Assembly (NCBI GenBank): GCA_020726505.1
Contig: JAHLEZ010000023.1
Location: 186,001-250,000, forward strand
Source: Leptodontidium sp. MPI-SDFR-AT-0119
Lineage: Eukaryota; Ascomycota; Leotiomycetes; Helotiales; Leptodontidiaceae
Length of the DNA: 64,000 nucleotides
Direction: 5' to 3'
Shown here piece after piece: positions 23,389-37,100 of this stretch (positions are counted from its first letter, which is position 1; each line of letters starts with the position of its first letter). Below the pieces are notes generated by a model. The model saw nothing but the letters and a program-made list of their open reading frames with translations. It was not told the DNA's origin and did not search any database. Both the position numbers and the translations under genes were made by a program.

Positions 23389-24777
23389 ATGACGCCGACC
23401 ACGACCCATACGTATCCCCCGCGTCCCTCATCCCCTATACAACTCACAGCCTTACCACCACAGACCAGTGGATATCCCCTCGAAATTTCCTCCCCAGTAC
23501 ACACATCAATTGCCCCATCTCCTCAAGATCCCGAATCTTGCATTCCCAGGCATCAAGCACGAACCCAGAAGAAACTCCCCCACATACCCCGTCTCCCATC
23601 CTGCAACCTGCTGGACCGAAAGGTAGCCCGACGCACCTTCCAAGCCATGCTAATCTTTGGTATTCTGAATATCATCTACCAAGCAACTAGTCTCGTTCCC
23701 GCTTTCCGAAGCTCTGTTGTGGCTGCACAGGCACTGGGTATGCAAGGAGATACCGCGCGTAATGGGAGGCAGAGTCTGACTTATGGATTCTTGCAGGAGT
23801 GCGGAAATAGAAAGGTAAGAAGCACGCCGGTCCTGTACCCGCAAGGACAGTGTATAATAGTGCTTATATGTTCATGAACGCATGTGTAGGCACAGAACTT
23901 GCCTCTCGGGAAAGACTGCGTGAAGTATCTGACGAAGACACCGAAAGCACCGCCTGATATCGACGACTGGATGGAAGACGACGACAAGGCAATGGCGAAT
24001 TCAACAACTACGCGATTGAGAACACGGGATATGGATTTTGATTTTCCAGTCACCCATGTCGACGACGACAAGGTAGGAATGAAAGCCGTGCAAAGCCCAG
24101 CGAGCTTCCGCATGTGGATGTACTTCGATCTGATCTGCATCGCCATAATCCTGGTCTGTATATGGCAAGGGAAAGAATCCCGACAGTACATCCAGCGCAT
24201 GCTTCAGTATTCGAGAAGCTTTATTGGGTACAAAATGCGCCAGAGTGGTTTTCACCTCGGCCGAGTCGGTAGAATATTAATGTCGCCTTCGAACATAGCA
24301 ACGCGACGCCTTCGAATTATTGGGTTTATACTGTACACGTTGCTCTTTATATTTATGGTCGGAAGGTGGATTAAGGAGCAATGGCGATGGAAGGTTGCTT
24401 CGGAATTCATTGCCCAGTGCAAATCCCGAATAGTAAGTTTTTGATATCAATCTAGGAGAAATTTGAATCATAACCGAGGAAAAGGAAAACAATGAGCTTC
24501 TCGGCGAAGACTGCACTAAGTATACTAGTAAAAACCTGCAGCCGCAACCGGAGTTCAAGATCTACTGGTGGGAGCTGTTCACCTTTACACTGGCCCAGTA
24601 TTCATTCTTGTGAAACTGTTCACGAACACTCATATCGTGCTGGACTTTGTACAGCTCACTCTAGAAACGCTTGGCTTAAGGAGACGGATACATCTTGAAG
24701 GCATACAGGGCCATGAAGAAATGATTATTCTTCAGGCGACCCCGAGTTTTTTGGAAAGTCGCCAAGGAGGCGCATGA
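23389..24777 (+). CDS. Membrane protein with apparent frameshift in last exon
   Basis: Exons 23389-23814, 23890-24432 and 24479-24613 join in phase to a 367-aa product with a disordered Pro/Ser/Thr N-terminus. A hydrophobic helix (AMLIFGILNIIYQATSLVPA) lies near residue 86, then an acidic loop, a helix (YFDLICIAIILVCIWQ), a basic loop and a helix (IIGFILYTLLFIFMVG). In exon 3 the frame ends right after a hydrophobic stretch (WWELFTFTLAQYSFL). Directly there, a second frame (VKLFTNTHIVLDFVQLTLE) continues to 24777, as if one base were missing near 24607-24610; restoring the frame would give about 422 aa. The family is unknown. The break may be a real mutation or a sequence error. Confidence 0.7.
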
Positions 24778-24994
24778 GAGGACTACCCTTTGATCTCCTG
24801 AATGAAGTGCGTCCTCGGTCCGACTTTTTTAGGCTGTGGAGATATACGAGCTTTATTGCAAGTAAATAAAAGGTCTAGCGAGGAGAGGTGGATCAGCTCT
24901 TGACCACCCTCAGCAAAGAGACGAACTATACACTACATAATGTGTTCAATCCTCCATTTGCATGCAGCTCTGTTCCCTCCTCAACTTGTTCCAG

Positions 24995-27009
24995 CTACCC
25001 ACAAACCAGCCCCTCTTTCGGAATCTCAACTACCTCCCCATTCGTCTTCCCATCCCCTTCACCAACCTTCTCAACCTCCACATGTCCACCATTCCCCTCC
25101 CCCTTAACCTCCACCCCAACCTTCTCCAAATCCGCAAACGGATCCCCCGTCCTCCGCAACGCCTCTTTCTCCTTCTTACTCAGCGTCAAACTCCCCTTCG
25201 CAAGCGCCTCCTTAGGAAGCGGCCTCACATACGGCTGAACAACCCACCAAGGCCGTTTACACTCGCGCACCGTCTCGATAGAACTCTCATCCATTTCACC
25301 TTCCCCTTCTCCCTCCTTCCCTTTCCCATCCTTACTACTATTCTCCCCACTCTTGACTTTCTCTGCGTTCAACCTCGCATCCTTAGCCATCTCCTCTTCC
25401 CAACTCTTCCCCCCAGTAGCAGCATACTCTCTCAGCCCTTCCCTACAAGCCCTCTCCACCAACTGCAGCACATTCTCAAAAGCCTCAATATCACCCGCTC
25501 GGCTCCTAGCCAGGGCATCGCGCACATTATGATGTCTCGCAACTAGTGGCCGCAGGAGCTTGAACAGATGCGGTTGCATAGCTAACATGTTCGGAGAGGT
25601 GGATTTCTCTTTCTTAGTGTTTGTTTTCTGGCGTTTGGACGCTGGCTCTGCATTTCCTCCCGCTTTGCGTTTCGTGGCCCCGTTGCCATTGAGGTTTGCT
25701 AGATTTGTTTCCGTTTCTTTTCCTTTTTCTGCTGGGATTGAGGGAACTTCGACCGGTTCAGGATCAGAAGGCAAATACAGCGGTTCTCGAACCGGTGGTT
25801 CAACCTCCAACACATACCGATATATGATATCCATATACCTCCTCACCACAGCATCCATCCTCCACCCACCCCTCCCATCGACACCCCTCCAATACTCCCT
25901 GCCCTCCTCGCCCACAGACGGCGCCTCCGAAAAGATAGCAGGATCGTACAGATTGCCCTCGGCGCTCATCACGCCATCGGCCCCAGTAGCTTGAAGACAC
26001 CTCTCAATATCCTCTTTCCGTAACACATTCCCATTAGCGAAAAGTACCGTATCGGACGGTAACTGCTCCCTGAGGAAGCGAATCACGCTCCAATCCGCCA
26101 GACCCGTCTTATGCCCTTTCATCTCCCGAGTGCGCCCATGCACCGTCAGGATACTAGCACCGGCACTCAACACCTTCTTCGCATATTCCAGCGTCTTCTC
26201 TTTCGTGTCTAAGATGCGGATCTTGGCCGTGACGGGCACGTCGAGGTCTTTATGTAAAGTGTTTATGAGAGAGTATATCAGTTCTTGGTCTTCTTGGAGA
26301 AAAGCTCCGTATTTCCCTTTCCGTGCGATGCCTTGGGGACAGCCTAGATTGAGATCCACGGCGTCGCAGAAGGGTGCTACATATTTAGCGGCGGAGAGCA
26401 GTTCGGACGGGTTGTTGGCGCAGAATTGGACGAAGAGGGGGCGGTCTATTGTGGGGTTGCCGTCGAGAAAGAGGGGAGGGAGAGGGGATGGAGGAGTTGG
26501 TGACGAGAGAGAGCCCCGGAATGGTTGGAAGTGACCGTCTCTGAATTTGGAGGTTTCGCTGAACATTCTGGCGTGTAGCATAGGGGTGTATGCCACGAGG
26601 TCTCGTTGGGAGGAGGCGGGTATGAAAGAGCGGGAGAGCATGCGCCAGGCCTGTTTGTATTGTCAGTTCTATTGACCACTTATAGTTCCTCAAGTCTCTT
26701 TCTAGTACATTGTCATTGAAGGGGCAAATCAAGGACAGAACGTACGAATTCCGACTGGTCAACCATAGGCGCAAGCACGAATTTCGGACTCCCAATACTC
26801 TCATAGAACGCCCTTCCATGTAGCTTCTCTTTCCTCCTTCCCTCACCTATCTCTCCCCCACCATTCATCGCGTTATCTCCAATTTCCCCTCTGCCCTCAT
26901 TCAGTCCTTCATTGGCCGTCATGATGGTCCTCCGTCCCACAGAAGAAGAAGGTATTTCGAATCGCCGGGTTCCAGCCCACAGCACACGTCGCAGCAGAGT
27001 AGCCGCCAC
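24995..27009 (-). CDS. DUS1: tRNA-dihydrouridine synthase, Dus1 type
   Basis: Two exons (27009-26746 and 26650-24995) around a 95-bp intron encode about 639 aa. The enzyme reduces uridines in the D-loop of tRNA (positions 16/17 in yeast for Dus1) with FMN and NADPH. Visible motifs are KFVLAPMVDQSEFAWR at the start of the TIM barrel, VDLNLGCPQGIARKGKYGAF with the catalytic cysteine near residue 192, TAKIRI, LTVHGRTREMKG, and FANGNV near the phosphate-binding part. The first ~70 residues could be a mitochondrial-type or disordered leader. The C-terminal ~250 residues are a Lys/Glu-rich disordered extension, typical of filamentous fungi and absent from the shorter yeast enzyme. The frame is intact. 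The Dus1 assignment over Dus4 rests on the cysteine-loop sequence and is fairly sure. Confidence 0.93.
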
Positions 27010-28394
27010 AATCGCGCGTCTGGAGTCGTAGATAGGTTTTAACGATGATTTCGTATTGAATGTATTGTCTGGCTGGAGTTGTGTGGGTGTAAGGGCGAAG
27101 GGTAAAGTGAGTCCTGTGGTATATGACTATTGGATTGACATTGACGAGCAGCCTCGAAATAAAAAGTTTTAGCGCCTCGGGCACAAGGCTGTGCCAAGAC
27201 GAGGCTACGATTTCATTTTTTGGATGGATTGAGCCATGTAACCAGTCTTCGAGATCGACAATCCAGAACCTCAATCTAAGTTTCAACAATAATCGGTGCA
27301 TTTCAATATTAAGTATTCTACATCCAATTGTGCATCCCATACTTTCGTACCGTAAAGAAGCCAGCCATCTACGGACCGACGGAACAGCCTGAAGTACCCG
27401 ATGGCAGCCTCTCCAATAGAAACGAGCCCAAGAATTTAAACTTCCACAACCGACTTATTTCACTACTTAACAAATCATTAAAACTCATTCTAAAAATTTC
27501 ATTTCGAGGACCAGCTAATCAGCAAAAGAATTTAGTTTGTGAATTACTATTACGAAGCCTTACTTGCATACATCCCTCCCGTCCTTCGACTTCTGCAGAA
27601 TCCACACCGCAAAAATACCAAAACTTCCGTCCCAGACGAAGACAAATAACTCTGCAGCCCTCGCCGACAAAGGTAGACAGAGAGGAAAGTAACTTGCTAT
27701 TCCTCCAGAAAGACAACTCTCAAGTGTTCCAGAAAGCACAAATAAAGTCAAACTTGATGTACGCCCAACCCCCCACTGCGGTTTCCACAAATCTACCTCA
27801 GCATAAGTAGCAGGAACTGTCTCAGAAAGAGAACGACGTCTTGTAACATCGTACATTCTTCATGAATGGCCTCAATATCAAATTCACAAAAAGTCAAAAC
27901 GTTCTTCATTCCAGGAATTTGCTTGCTTGCGTGCTGTCTCGCTTTCTGTCTGTCTTTCATACTATCCCACCAATTTAAAATCCCTCTTCCCCTATGCATC
28001 AATCCATCCACTGGTCGGTCAACCCATCCATCCATCCATACAGTCCTTCTTCCCGCCCAGTATGCTATTGAAATGAAGAAAGACTCAGAGAAGAAATAGA
28101 CAAGAGACAGCCGACGCCGATTTCTGTCTAGTAGCAAGCAAGTGAAAAAGAGGCAGGACAAAGGACGTAAAAAAAGAAAAAGGAATATAGAGTTTGTTGA
28201 CCAAATCGCTCAAATGTGAAATTGACTCCTGTACACCATAGAATGCGCGAAAAACCTGGTAGACGCCTGCGAAGTCGGATCTGAATGTGTGTGTGCATGA
28301 CAACAAACTTTTTTTTGTGCCTGCCCGTTATGCGAAGAGAGGATATGTGAGTTTTTCTCGTGGGCTGCTAAAAGCAACCATAATCGTGGTTTCA
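27010..28394. other. Intergenic: Dus1 promoter and Bni4-like 3' UTR
   Basis: Both neighbours read leftward, so this holds the Dus1 upstream region and the 3' end of the Bni4-like transcript. A short CATC-rich microsatellite lies near 28,010-28,040. No gene is supported. Confidence 0.5.
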
Positions 28395-31173
28395 TTAGAA
28401 GAAGTGTGTGTAGATTTTGGAGTTTTCATGCACCACCATTTCCTAGGGAGGGTTAGCCGGTGGCCTACTACCAAAAAGAGTGTACATACCATTTTGAAAT
28501 TGTTGATCTCCTCCTTGATCTGCTGGGCAAGCATCGGTGTGAGCCGGTTGCATGTGGCAATCTCACCCCTACGATCATATTCCCCGCTCGGCCAGGTATC
28601 ATGGAATTGGATTCGGGGACTGAACGTAGCATTTCGCTTGGTGGCAGTGCCTTGAGGTGTTCCTGGCATGCTCTTCGAATCTCCTCGGAAACGAAGGGCA
28701 GACATAAAGTAGTCCTCGCCTCCAAGTGTCACTGAACCATTCTTTCGATGTGCCTGTTGCTCATCATTTGGCGTGCTAGGGGCTGACGAGTTAGGCGAGT
28801 CATTGACGTTGGGGATCTGTGGCAATTGGAAGTTGGCGGCTTTGGGGTCGAGAGGTCTAATAACGGGAGAGGAATTGCCCGATTCTGTACCAGAACCTGA
28901 TTTATCAGTAAAGTTGAATCGCGAATAGGGGGTAAACTTACGCTTCAGGATTCCTTTCTTCACTGCAGCCAGAACCTCTGCACGCTCCTTCTCTCCTCCC
29001 ACAATGCTTCGTCTAGCAGCAGAGTTTTCCGTACTGGCACTTCCAAGACGCTCTGTAATGCTAGCCGTTGCGTTGGCTGCATCGAGGGAGTTTCGCTCCA
29101 ATCGAGGGAAACCAGTACCACCTCCAACCTGATCATGCGGGTCTGCATTAACATTTACCTTCTCTCTCTCGGCCTCAACAGTGACCATAGAAACTTGTGC
29201 TTGACTAGCTTGGGGAAGGGCCCCATCTGCAGCAGGAACACCAATAACAGACTTCGGTCTGAACAATCCAACAAGAGACCTAGTGGACTTCTTCATGCCC
29301 TTGCCCATCTTGCGGATCATGATAGAAGCAGAGGATGCAGTCGAAGAGATAGAAAGATTATCGGTGGAACCAGTGAAGATATTACCCTGTCCAGAGTATA
29401 TTCCCGATCCAATCCCTCCAGCCTCCTGCTGCTGAACAATTCTGACTTGTTCGGCATCTTGCTCCTCCTGGTACTTGTCCTTGCGTTGTTGTGATCGTTC
29501 TACTGCATTGTTGGCTGCACTGTTCTCCGCCGAGGCTCGGCGAAGTTCCGCCGCACTACCAAACGAGAAGGCTCTCCGCAATCGTGAAGTCTTGCTCTTT
29601 TTTCCCTCCTTATCGTTCAGAGCGGCCAATTGTTGAGCAGCAGGACTGGCAGAGCCACCTGCGGCCTGCGCATAAGTGGGCTTCGCTGGTTGTTGCTGTA
29701 AGGCTGCTTGAACGGCTGATGCGAAGGAGTCCTTGGAAACTGAAGACTCGGGACTCATCGTCATCGGCTTCGACAACGGAGAAGGGTTGGCAATTCGTTT
29801 GGCGGCATCGGTAGACGAAGCTCGTGGGGGGATATTTACAAGTCTAGGCACATCCTGTTTGGCTGAGGTCTGGTCTGCGATGGTATTTGCCGCTGGAGAT
29901 TGCGAGGAAGATGGGGCGGGGTTCGAAGGTGCCATGGATGCGCTTGCCTCTCGCTTGGTCGCCTGAATCATTAGCGGATTAGCGAAATGAACCCCAAAAC
30001 ACTTTAATTGGTGTGGGATAAATTGAAAATGTCCGTAGAATACGGGAATACCGCGGCGGTGTGGAATTCAAGCAAAATACATACCGAGTTGGGTCTGGAG
30101 TTATGGCCGCGAGCAGCGCTGCGAGCAGAATTCACGCTCTCCGAACTACCATTGCGTCCATGAGACGAGCCCGGATGAATAGCCCCAACGGGTGAGCTCC
30201 GAAGAGGGTGCTGCTGCTGATCAATTCTCCCATTCGCACTGCTAACTTGGCGTGATCCCTGCTGCAATAGCCCTCCCGACACTCCTCCATAGTCAGCTGC
30301 ATCGATTGTGTGAATGCTGCGTCGACGGTATCTCTTCATTGCCTCCTGGCTGGTGTTTCGATTCAATGCCATATCGTCGGCACTCGTGGCACCCGAGGTA
30401 AAGCCAGTCGTAGGTTTGGAGAACTGGGGCATCTGCAGACTGAAGCTTTGAGGTGAGGTTGTAGGCAGGGATGCCGGTTGTGAACTAGAGTTGCCGTAGA
30501 ATTGCATGACATTTGGCATAGACGAGCCGGTTGGCGTGGAGGGTTGCTGGCTAGAGACAGACTCGGCACGTCGATTATTTGGTCGACGATATCGATCTGG
30601 TGCAGGCTTGGATGGGGAAATCAAAGCTGGAGGAGCCAGGCTTCCGTTGCTGGAGTTCACTACGATAGAGTGAGGTCTTGCAGCCCCTGAAACAACACGA
30701 GCAGTTCCAGTGATAACAGAATCATCCTTTGCCCCTGATCTGTGACTCAGCGAAGAGAGATCGGAGGAAGAGGAAGAGGAGGTTGTAGAGACAGAGAGTG
30801 GTGCAGGATATCGTGATCTATTTTGTCCCGACTCGGAGTGATGAGCCATCCCGCCAGGTGCTGAAATGGTTCTTTGATCTGGTCGAAGATGTGGTCCTTG
30901 CCTCTGACCTGGTGTAGTAAGACTAGGGGTGCTGGTGAATGCGTAGGGTGCAATTGGTGCCACTGTGGTATGTCCTCGATAGTTGGTTATTCCCATGCCA
31001 TTGCTCATCCCGTGGACACTGTTACGCTTCATCTGCTGTGGATGTGCAGAGTATTGGTGGTGGGACTGGGCCTGCGAAGCGTTCTGGAGGATGCCAGATG
31101 CAGAGGACGGTCGAGTTTGGAGCATCGTAATGGTACTGGACTGTTGAGGATATGATTGAACCAAAGCAGCCAT
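28395..31173 (-). CDS. BNI4: Bni4-like protein phosphatase 1 docking protein
   Basis: Exons 31173-30085, 29962-28490 and 28442-28395 (introns 122 and 47 bp) give about 869 aa, close to the 892 aa of yeast Bni4. Most of the chain is disordered and rich in Ser, Gln, Pro and Thr. A conserved C-terminal block reads SPRIQFHDTW, then EYDRRGEIATCNRLTP and AQQIKEEINNFKM, and the last exon adds a short tail ending YTHFF. RIQF (near residues 813-816) is an RVxF-type PP1 docking motif in the position expected for Bni4, which targets Glc7/PP1 and chitin synthase activity to the bud neck or septum. A 45-nt GT-AG segment (28897-28941) inside exon 2 is stop-free and in phase, so it may be an optional intron. 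The name rests on recalled C-terminal similarity and length, not a search. Confidence 0.72.
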
Positions 31174-34100
31174 GCTGTGGTGACGAGGCTGGCTGGGATG
31201 ACGGAAAGCTAAAAGCTTTGGTGTATTCTCAACACTTCATTCGTTTCGAAGGATCGGTCGTAAAGAGAAGAACGAAAACGGAAATCTGCAGCACCATTCA
31301 CTGTTAGTCTTCTCCTGAAAGATTGTGGCCAGGGTGGGATGATCCGCCGGACGTGGTGTTGTTCTGACATGCATCACAAGCGCGTTCGAGGAGAGGATCG
31401 GATGAGGGGACTCGTTTCACGAACCTTCAAAGAGAAAATGTGCCAAAGAAGGTGCAATTATTACGAAAGTTGTAGGTGTGAAATCAACGCGAGTTAACGG
31501 TTGAGGAAGAGGTCGAATCGAAGGAGGACGCCGGCGGCCAGGTAGGAGTTGAGTTGGAACTCGCTCGCGTCACAGAACCACACTTTTACCGTGAGAGCTC
31601 TGTCCGGCCGAAAGGTGAGGGATCTATCACGACAACACCAATGAGCAACCAGTCGACAGGCAAAGCACCGGATCAGAGTCTGCCAACCTCGCAGGTCTCT
31701 TGTGTGTTGACGGAGACGGGGTCTGCTGTCGTCGTCGTGGTCGTCGGAAGCGAGGGTCGTGGGAATGGGGAGAGGAATGTTTTTTCGAGGTGGATGACAC
31801 GGATACGGGGGGTGTGGGATGGGACTGGGGGGAAACGAGGGACAACAATAGACAAGGAGAAAGAGAAGAAGGCTGCCGTCTCGAAGAAAAGCGAAGACAG
31901 GCGGACAGAGAGGAGATGGGTGTCGTCAACAATCGCAAGATAGCATTGAGACAGAGCCCAGGTGAGTGAAGTGGAAGTAAGTGGAAGTGTAGAAAGATGG
32001 AGAGAAAGTCTGGAGTTGAGGTGAGTGACCGTGCCAGCAGCAGCAGCATCAGCACGCCTACGCCTACGCCGTACCGCACAGCACCGCACCGCACGCACCA
32101 CAGCGCCTGAGGGTGCGAGGACAGGGGGAGCCAATGGGGGATTAGCGGGCGTTCGCTAGGCTGGATAGGGGTATGCAGCCTCCACTCTCCAGTAAGACAC
32201 GATGCCTGCAACGCCTGTGATGCCTGTCAGGATGTGATGTTCTGTATAAATTTATGAAGTCGGCCAAGGCAAGGAAGGCAACACGGGGGTGGAGTGGATT
32301 ATGTAGGTAGGTATTAATGGAGGGACACAACAACGGTGATCCTGACATGGAGAGATGGTGACTGGGGATGCTACTCTCTATTTCTCTGTCTGTTCATGCA
32401 CTTCCTCTTTGCCATCCATCCATTCTACCAGTACAGTACACTTCTAGAGCAATTCCCTCTCAGCCCAAGCCCGATTATCTTATTTGGCTCTTCTTCTGTA
32501 CAGTACGTGTTCCCGGCTTGTGGATTGATGGCTTGCTTTGCTCTAGCATAACTTCACGGACTCGGCTGCCAATTACGACGCCTCCCTCCCCTCACTCAAG
32601 ACCAAGCTTGGCCGCATGTCCGATCATGTTCAGTTCAGGGGGCAGCAGCCATACAGTAGCCATAGCCATAGATAGGCCTGATGATTACATACACAAATCC
32701 TCGTACATCAGTCGACGACATATGGTACATACGGTACCGGTACAGATCCAGCATGAACACTACTGCAGTTCAACAAGACCGACACCGACATATGCGGATA
32801 TATCTCCTCCCCAAATCAGCTGCCGAGGACTTCCTTTTAGCTTCGTCCCAGTGCGGTAGCCTCGAAGTTTCTCGGGATTGCAGGTCTCAGGTCTGGAATT
32901 CCCAACTCATCATAGGGCAAGTTTGGGAGGCAACGGGCAATTTAGCAATTGGTTATGGTGGGAGGGAGATGATGTTGATGTCCTGCAGATGTCCTGCATA
33001 GAGGGGTATCAGCCCTCAACTTTGACATCGAATCACCGCCATCTCGGACCTCAGAATGCCTATGTACCTACCTCACCTCATCCTCCTGAGACTCAGGAAC
33101 CAGATTATCAATCAACCAATGAGAAATTCACCGTCAAAGAACACCGTCAGCAAATAAAAAATATCAATCAAAATCTACCCCTCATGTCATCACAGCCTGG
33201 AAAATAATACAGACATCCATCCCTCAGATACCGGGTTGCATTCTCCTGCTGCATCTGTATTTACCCCCAACAACAAGCAGCCAGCCGCAAGCCCAGCCGA
33301 TCCCATCCAAAACAGCACATCACAACACAGCAAAGCATCTGTATGGACGGCCTTCTCAAAGGCTGTCTGCTTCTGAAACGATTGAGCTTGTCCGACGCGT
33401 GTAAAGGCCAAATCAGCATCCAGCAAATCCTCTAGACACGGCTCACGGCTCCACCAAAAACCCAAGCTCCTCATCCAATGCAGCCCGGCCCACCACAATA
33501 GCTGACAACTTCCGATGCGGAACGCGGGATAGCTCGTAGAAACAAGCTGCAAGCCACCTTCTTCGACTCTTTCAAAAAGCACGAAAGGTTTTTTCTTTCA
33601 TGTGCAAATTCTTTCACCGGTTTCCAAGATCTGGACAGACTTTTCCGAATCCACGGATCAGAGCCCTATATGTTCTGTATTATCATAACAGCTCCAGGTA
33701 ACCGAGTATGCAAAAAGACGAAAAGGAAAAAAAATCTTCAAAAGCTGCATAAACCTGATGTGATGCTGTGGCAAGGTGATGCAGCAGCCAGCCCAGCCAG
33801 CGTACCAAGAACTCAAGATACCCTTTCCCTTCCTTCTCTCCCCTCGTCTCTCTCCTCCAACCTTCATCCCAGCATCCTATCTGACGCCAGTCTTTCGTGC
33901 ATGAAAAGAACACGTCCACGGACATCATGATGGCCTGTTCCCTCCCAACTCCATATTAATATTTGAAAGCAAATAAACAAAATATCCCGAGCCGGCCTCC
34001 TATCGCAAGCCAGCACAGATCTGAGAGAAATCCAGGGAGTAGAACGACAGAGTGATGGATGCATTCTGTATAAAACGAAACAATCATCAAAATACGAGTC

Positions 34101-37100
34101 CTGTCGTCATTAGGAAAGAACAAGACTCATTCGATTTTGAGCTGCATGTGGATTGCTTTATTTGAGCCTGTGCCTCGGGCGTGGGGTCGTCGTACCAAAA
34201 TCCCACGTATCTCCTCTCTTACCTCACCATGCTGCCTTCTCCCTTGGCCGGCCCTTGGTATCCCTCGAAAGTGGTGTTGATGATAGCTGCATCATAATTG
34301 CATAAGCGCATCCATCTACTTACCAGCCACCCACCCGCCTTTCTGTATGTATCATGTCGTGATGCCTCAATTCAACTGCTCTGCACTCCTCAGTTCGCGA
34401 TCTCGTATCGCTGCACGCAAGACCCCCTCCCCCTCAAGCATCCATCCCCACACACTCTCAACTCAGGATCAGTCAGGTCAGGATAACCGCTGCACAACCC
34501 ACGGTAGACGAGCCGCAAACCTCGAATCTTCAATCGTGGCACAAACCATCATGGTTTCTCCCTGCACACAGATCAGATCTAGCGATGACACGATTACAGC
34601 GAGCAGAAGGCCAGCGAGTTCAGATACTGATAATTACAAGGATAAAGCCCGTTCTTGGCCAACAGATAAGATGGATGGATTTCATGGATAGCATGGCATG
34701 ACAAGATACCGGTACCAGTCTGGTATGCAAGGGAATGTGAGGAGAGGGGTGGTGAGATGAGATGGAATGGCAGATCTTGCGGAGAAAATCATGAAACTGA
34801 AACACCAACAGGTCGATCACATCCATCAAACGAGATTTGACATGCGGCTCACTTCAATTCTGAGCCGCCTTCTTGTTTACCTTTGTACTATTCTTTTCTT
34901 CTTCCATGAGGGGACAAAATAGGGGTCCTCGCCAAGCTGGGGAACCTTCTTTGAATTTCACCACCAACCACAAATCCCCAAAACATACATATTCCTCCCC
35001 TCCCCAAGCATACACAAACTAATAATACAAATACCCCAAACTTTAAATTATAAATATGCAAAATCAAAGACGTCGCTCACGAACTCACTCTACAGAGCAC
35101 AAGAAAATTAAGATTTCCCTGACATCTGAGCCTCAACCTCACCATCTGCACGCACAGTCATTCGTTCCCAGCTTAACTTTCCTTCCTCGCTCAACCCCCT
35201 GTTTGCTGTGCGAAGTCGCGAACAGACGAATCTGTCAGTCACTTAGTCCTCGAGCGAGCGGCACATCCAACACTCGGGCTCGCTCGTCACACCACTGTCT
35301 ATCTACCGTCAAGGCTCAAGCTGAAGCTGAAGCCTCTCATCTCAACAAGCGCCATGCCATCTACTGTTTGTAAGTAGGTAGGCATCGGGCCAGTCAGTGC
35401 TGATTCACCAAAAACTCAAAAATAAATAGTCCTTTGCCATCCACCACCACAACCACAACTTGGCGGTGAACCCCAGATCTAATAAATCCTCCACCAAATA
35501 AAATAACGTTTTGGCTTTCTCATCTCACAGAGCATACAAAAAGTAAAACTGATATACTGTACTCTAGCACATCCACGCCACTCTCCATAAGCTCCATCCA
35601 ACCCACTCCAAAACGCCTAAGTCCACGGGGAATGTATTTCCCTTTCCAAGCAAGCCTAGCCCTAACCTACCTACGGAATAGCTAAAAGTTCTTGGCGATC
35701 TCGTCCCAGATCGCGCTATCCTGTCACATACAGTAGCTTCACTTCAATTTGATCCTTTCACGCCACCTCATTTTTGCATGATGGCTTCTCCATCAAATAA
35801 TGAGACTCGAAAGAAGGAGGGTTAGGTTGGAAAGTGCCGTAAAATTACTTTACCCCTCTCGCTCTTTCAACTGCACTGTCTACCAAGTACCTTCGAACCA
35901 GACCGAGGCTCTTGAATGATGGCATGGGATGTGATGGGATGGAATGGCCGGAAATTTACTTTAGTACGGCCGTTCCATTTGTGTTTCAGATGCAACGACA
36001 CACGGAGATAACAAAGAATAGGCCTCCCTTCCATCTTCTATCCATCTTTCCTTTATATCCGACGATTATCCGTGGCGCAAATAGGAAGGAGATATCATCC
36101 ATTCGAGCACGGCAAGGGTTACCTAGCTATCTTCAAAAGATCCTTGAAGCTCCATACTTACCTACCCCGCACCAACACAAACCTCCACGTTCCCTCGAGG
36201 ACAGCCGCCTACATACTATCTCTCTATCCCTTCATCTTCAGAAAAAGCAAAGAAAAGAAGAACCGCAAGCCGCTTAAGTCTTCACTCCCTGTACATACAT
36301 GCAGCTCCAGTATTCCAAATCCCCACACACACTCCCCCACACTGGCCGTTGAATACGAGCTCCCTGCATATCCATATCACATCTCACAACACCCACCCAT
36401 CAACTCGTCAAGCAACCCCCTCCCTCTCTCTCTTCAAAACATACCTTACCTTACCATACCATACCATAAATCTCCCACCCTCACCACAAAAAGATTCCCG
36501 GGACCCCTCATAAAGCCACTTGAGCCCTCTCGCCCTCCTCTTACCACACACAACCCTCGCTCCTGCTCCAAGAAGCGAAGTTAGTTCATCCCACCACCAC
36601 AAGCAAATCAGAATTATCAATCTGATTGTGTTGTGTGTGTAGTGGAAGAGAAGATATGCAGCGCTTGAGAAGGGGGGGGGGGGGGGGGGGGGGGCGGGTT
36701 GGAAGCTCCACAATACTCGTAATGACGAATCTCGAGCTTGGAGCGCAGATCTCCCCTTTTGTGCTTAACTACAGTAGGAGTGGGAGTGCAACGCAGTGTA
36801 GCGAGCGATACAGCCACATCCGAGATCCTACCTTAACAAACCTCACCAGGCCCTCACCAGGCGCGAAATGAAGAAAAAAATCGAAAAGACGACGTCGATC
36901 TCGCATTCGAAAATCTGGTAAGCTACTCTGGAGTCCTCGGCTTCTACTTCAAAAGGAGGTATGGTTTGCTTGGCGGGATGGGCTGGTGACGAATACTCGG
37001 AACTTTTTCTAGGCGAACCTTTCTTTTTCTTACCGCTAACAACTCAGAGCCAAAATCTCTGTGAATCTAGTCGTGTGGTTTTTTCTCTCAATATCTTGTC

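Noticed and set aside
31627..32211. 194-codon minus-strand frame plus overlapping frames
   Set aside because: The translation is Ser/Leu/Pro/Arg low complexity, overlapping frames exist on both strands, and it sits in the probable upstream region of the Bni4-like gene.
36072..36584. 170-codon plus-strand frame before the poly-G run
   Set aside because: It is Pro/Ser/Thr-rich, pyrimidine-driven composition with no domain and no coherent helices; chance frame in C-rich DNA.
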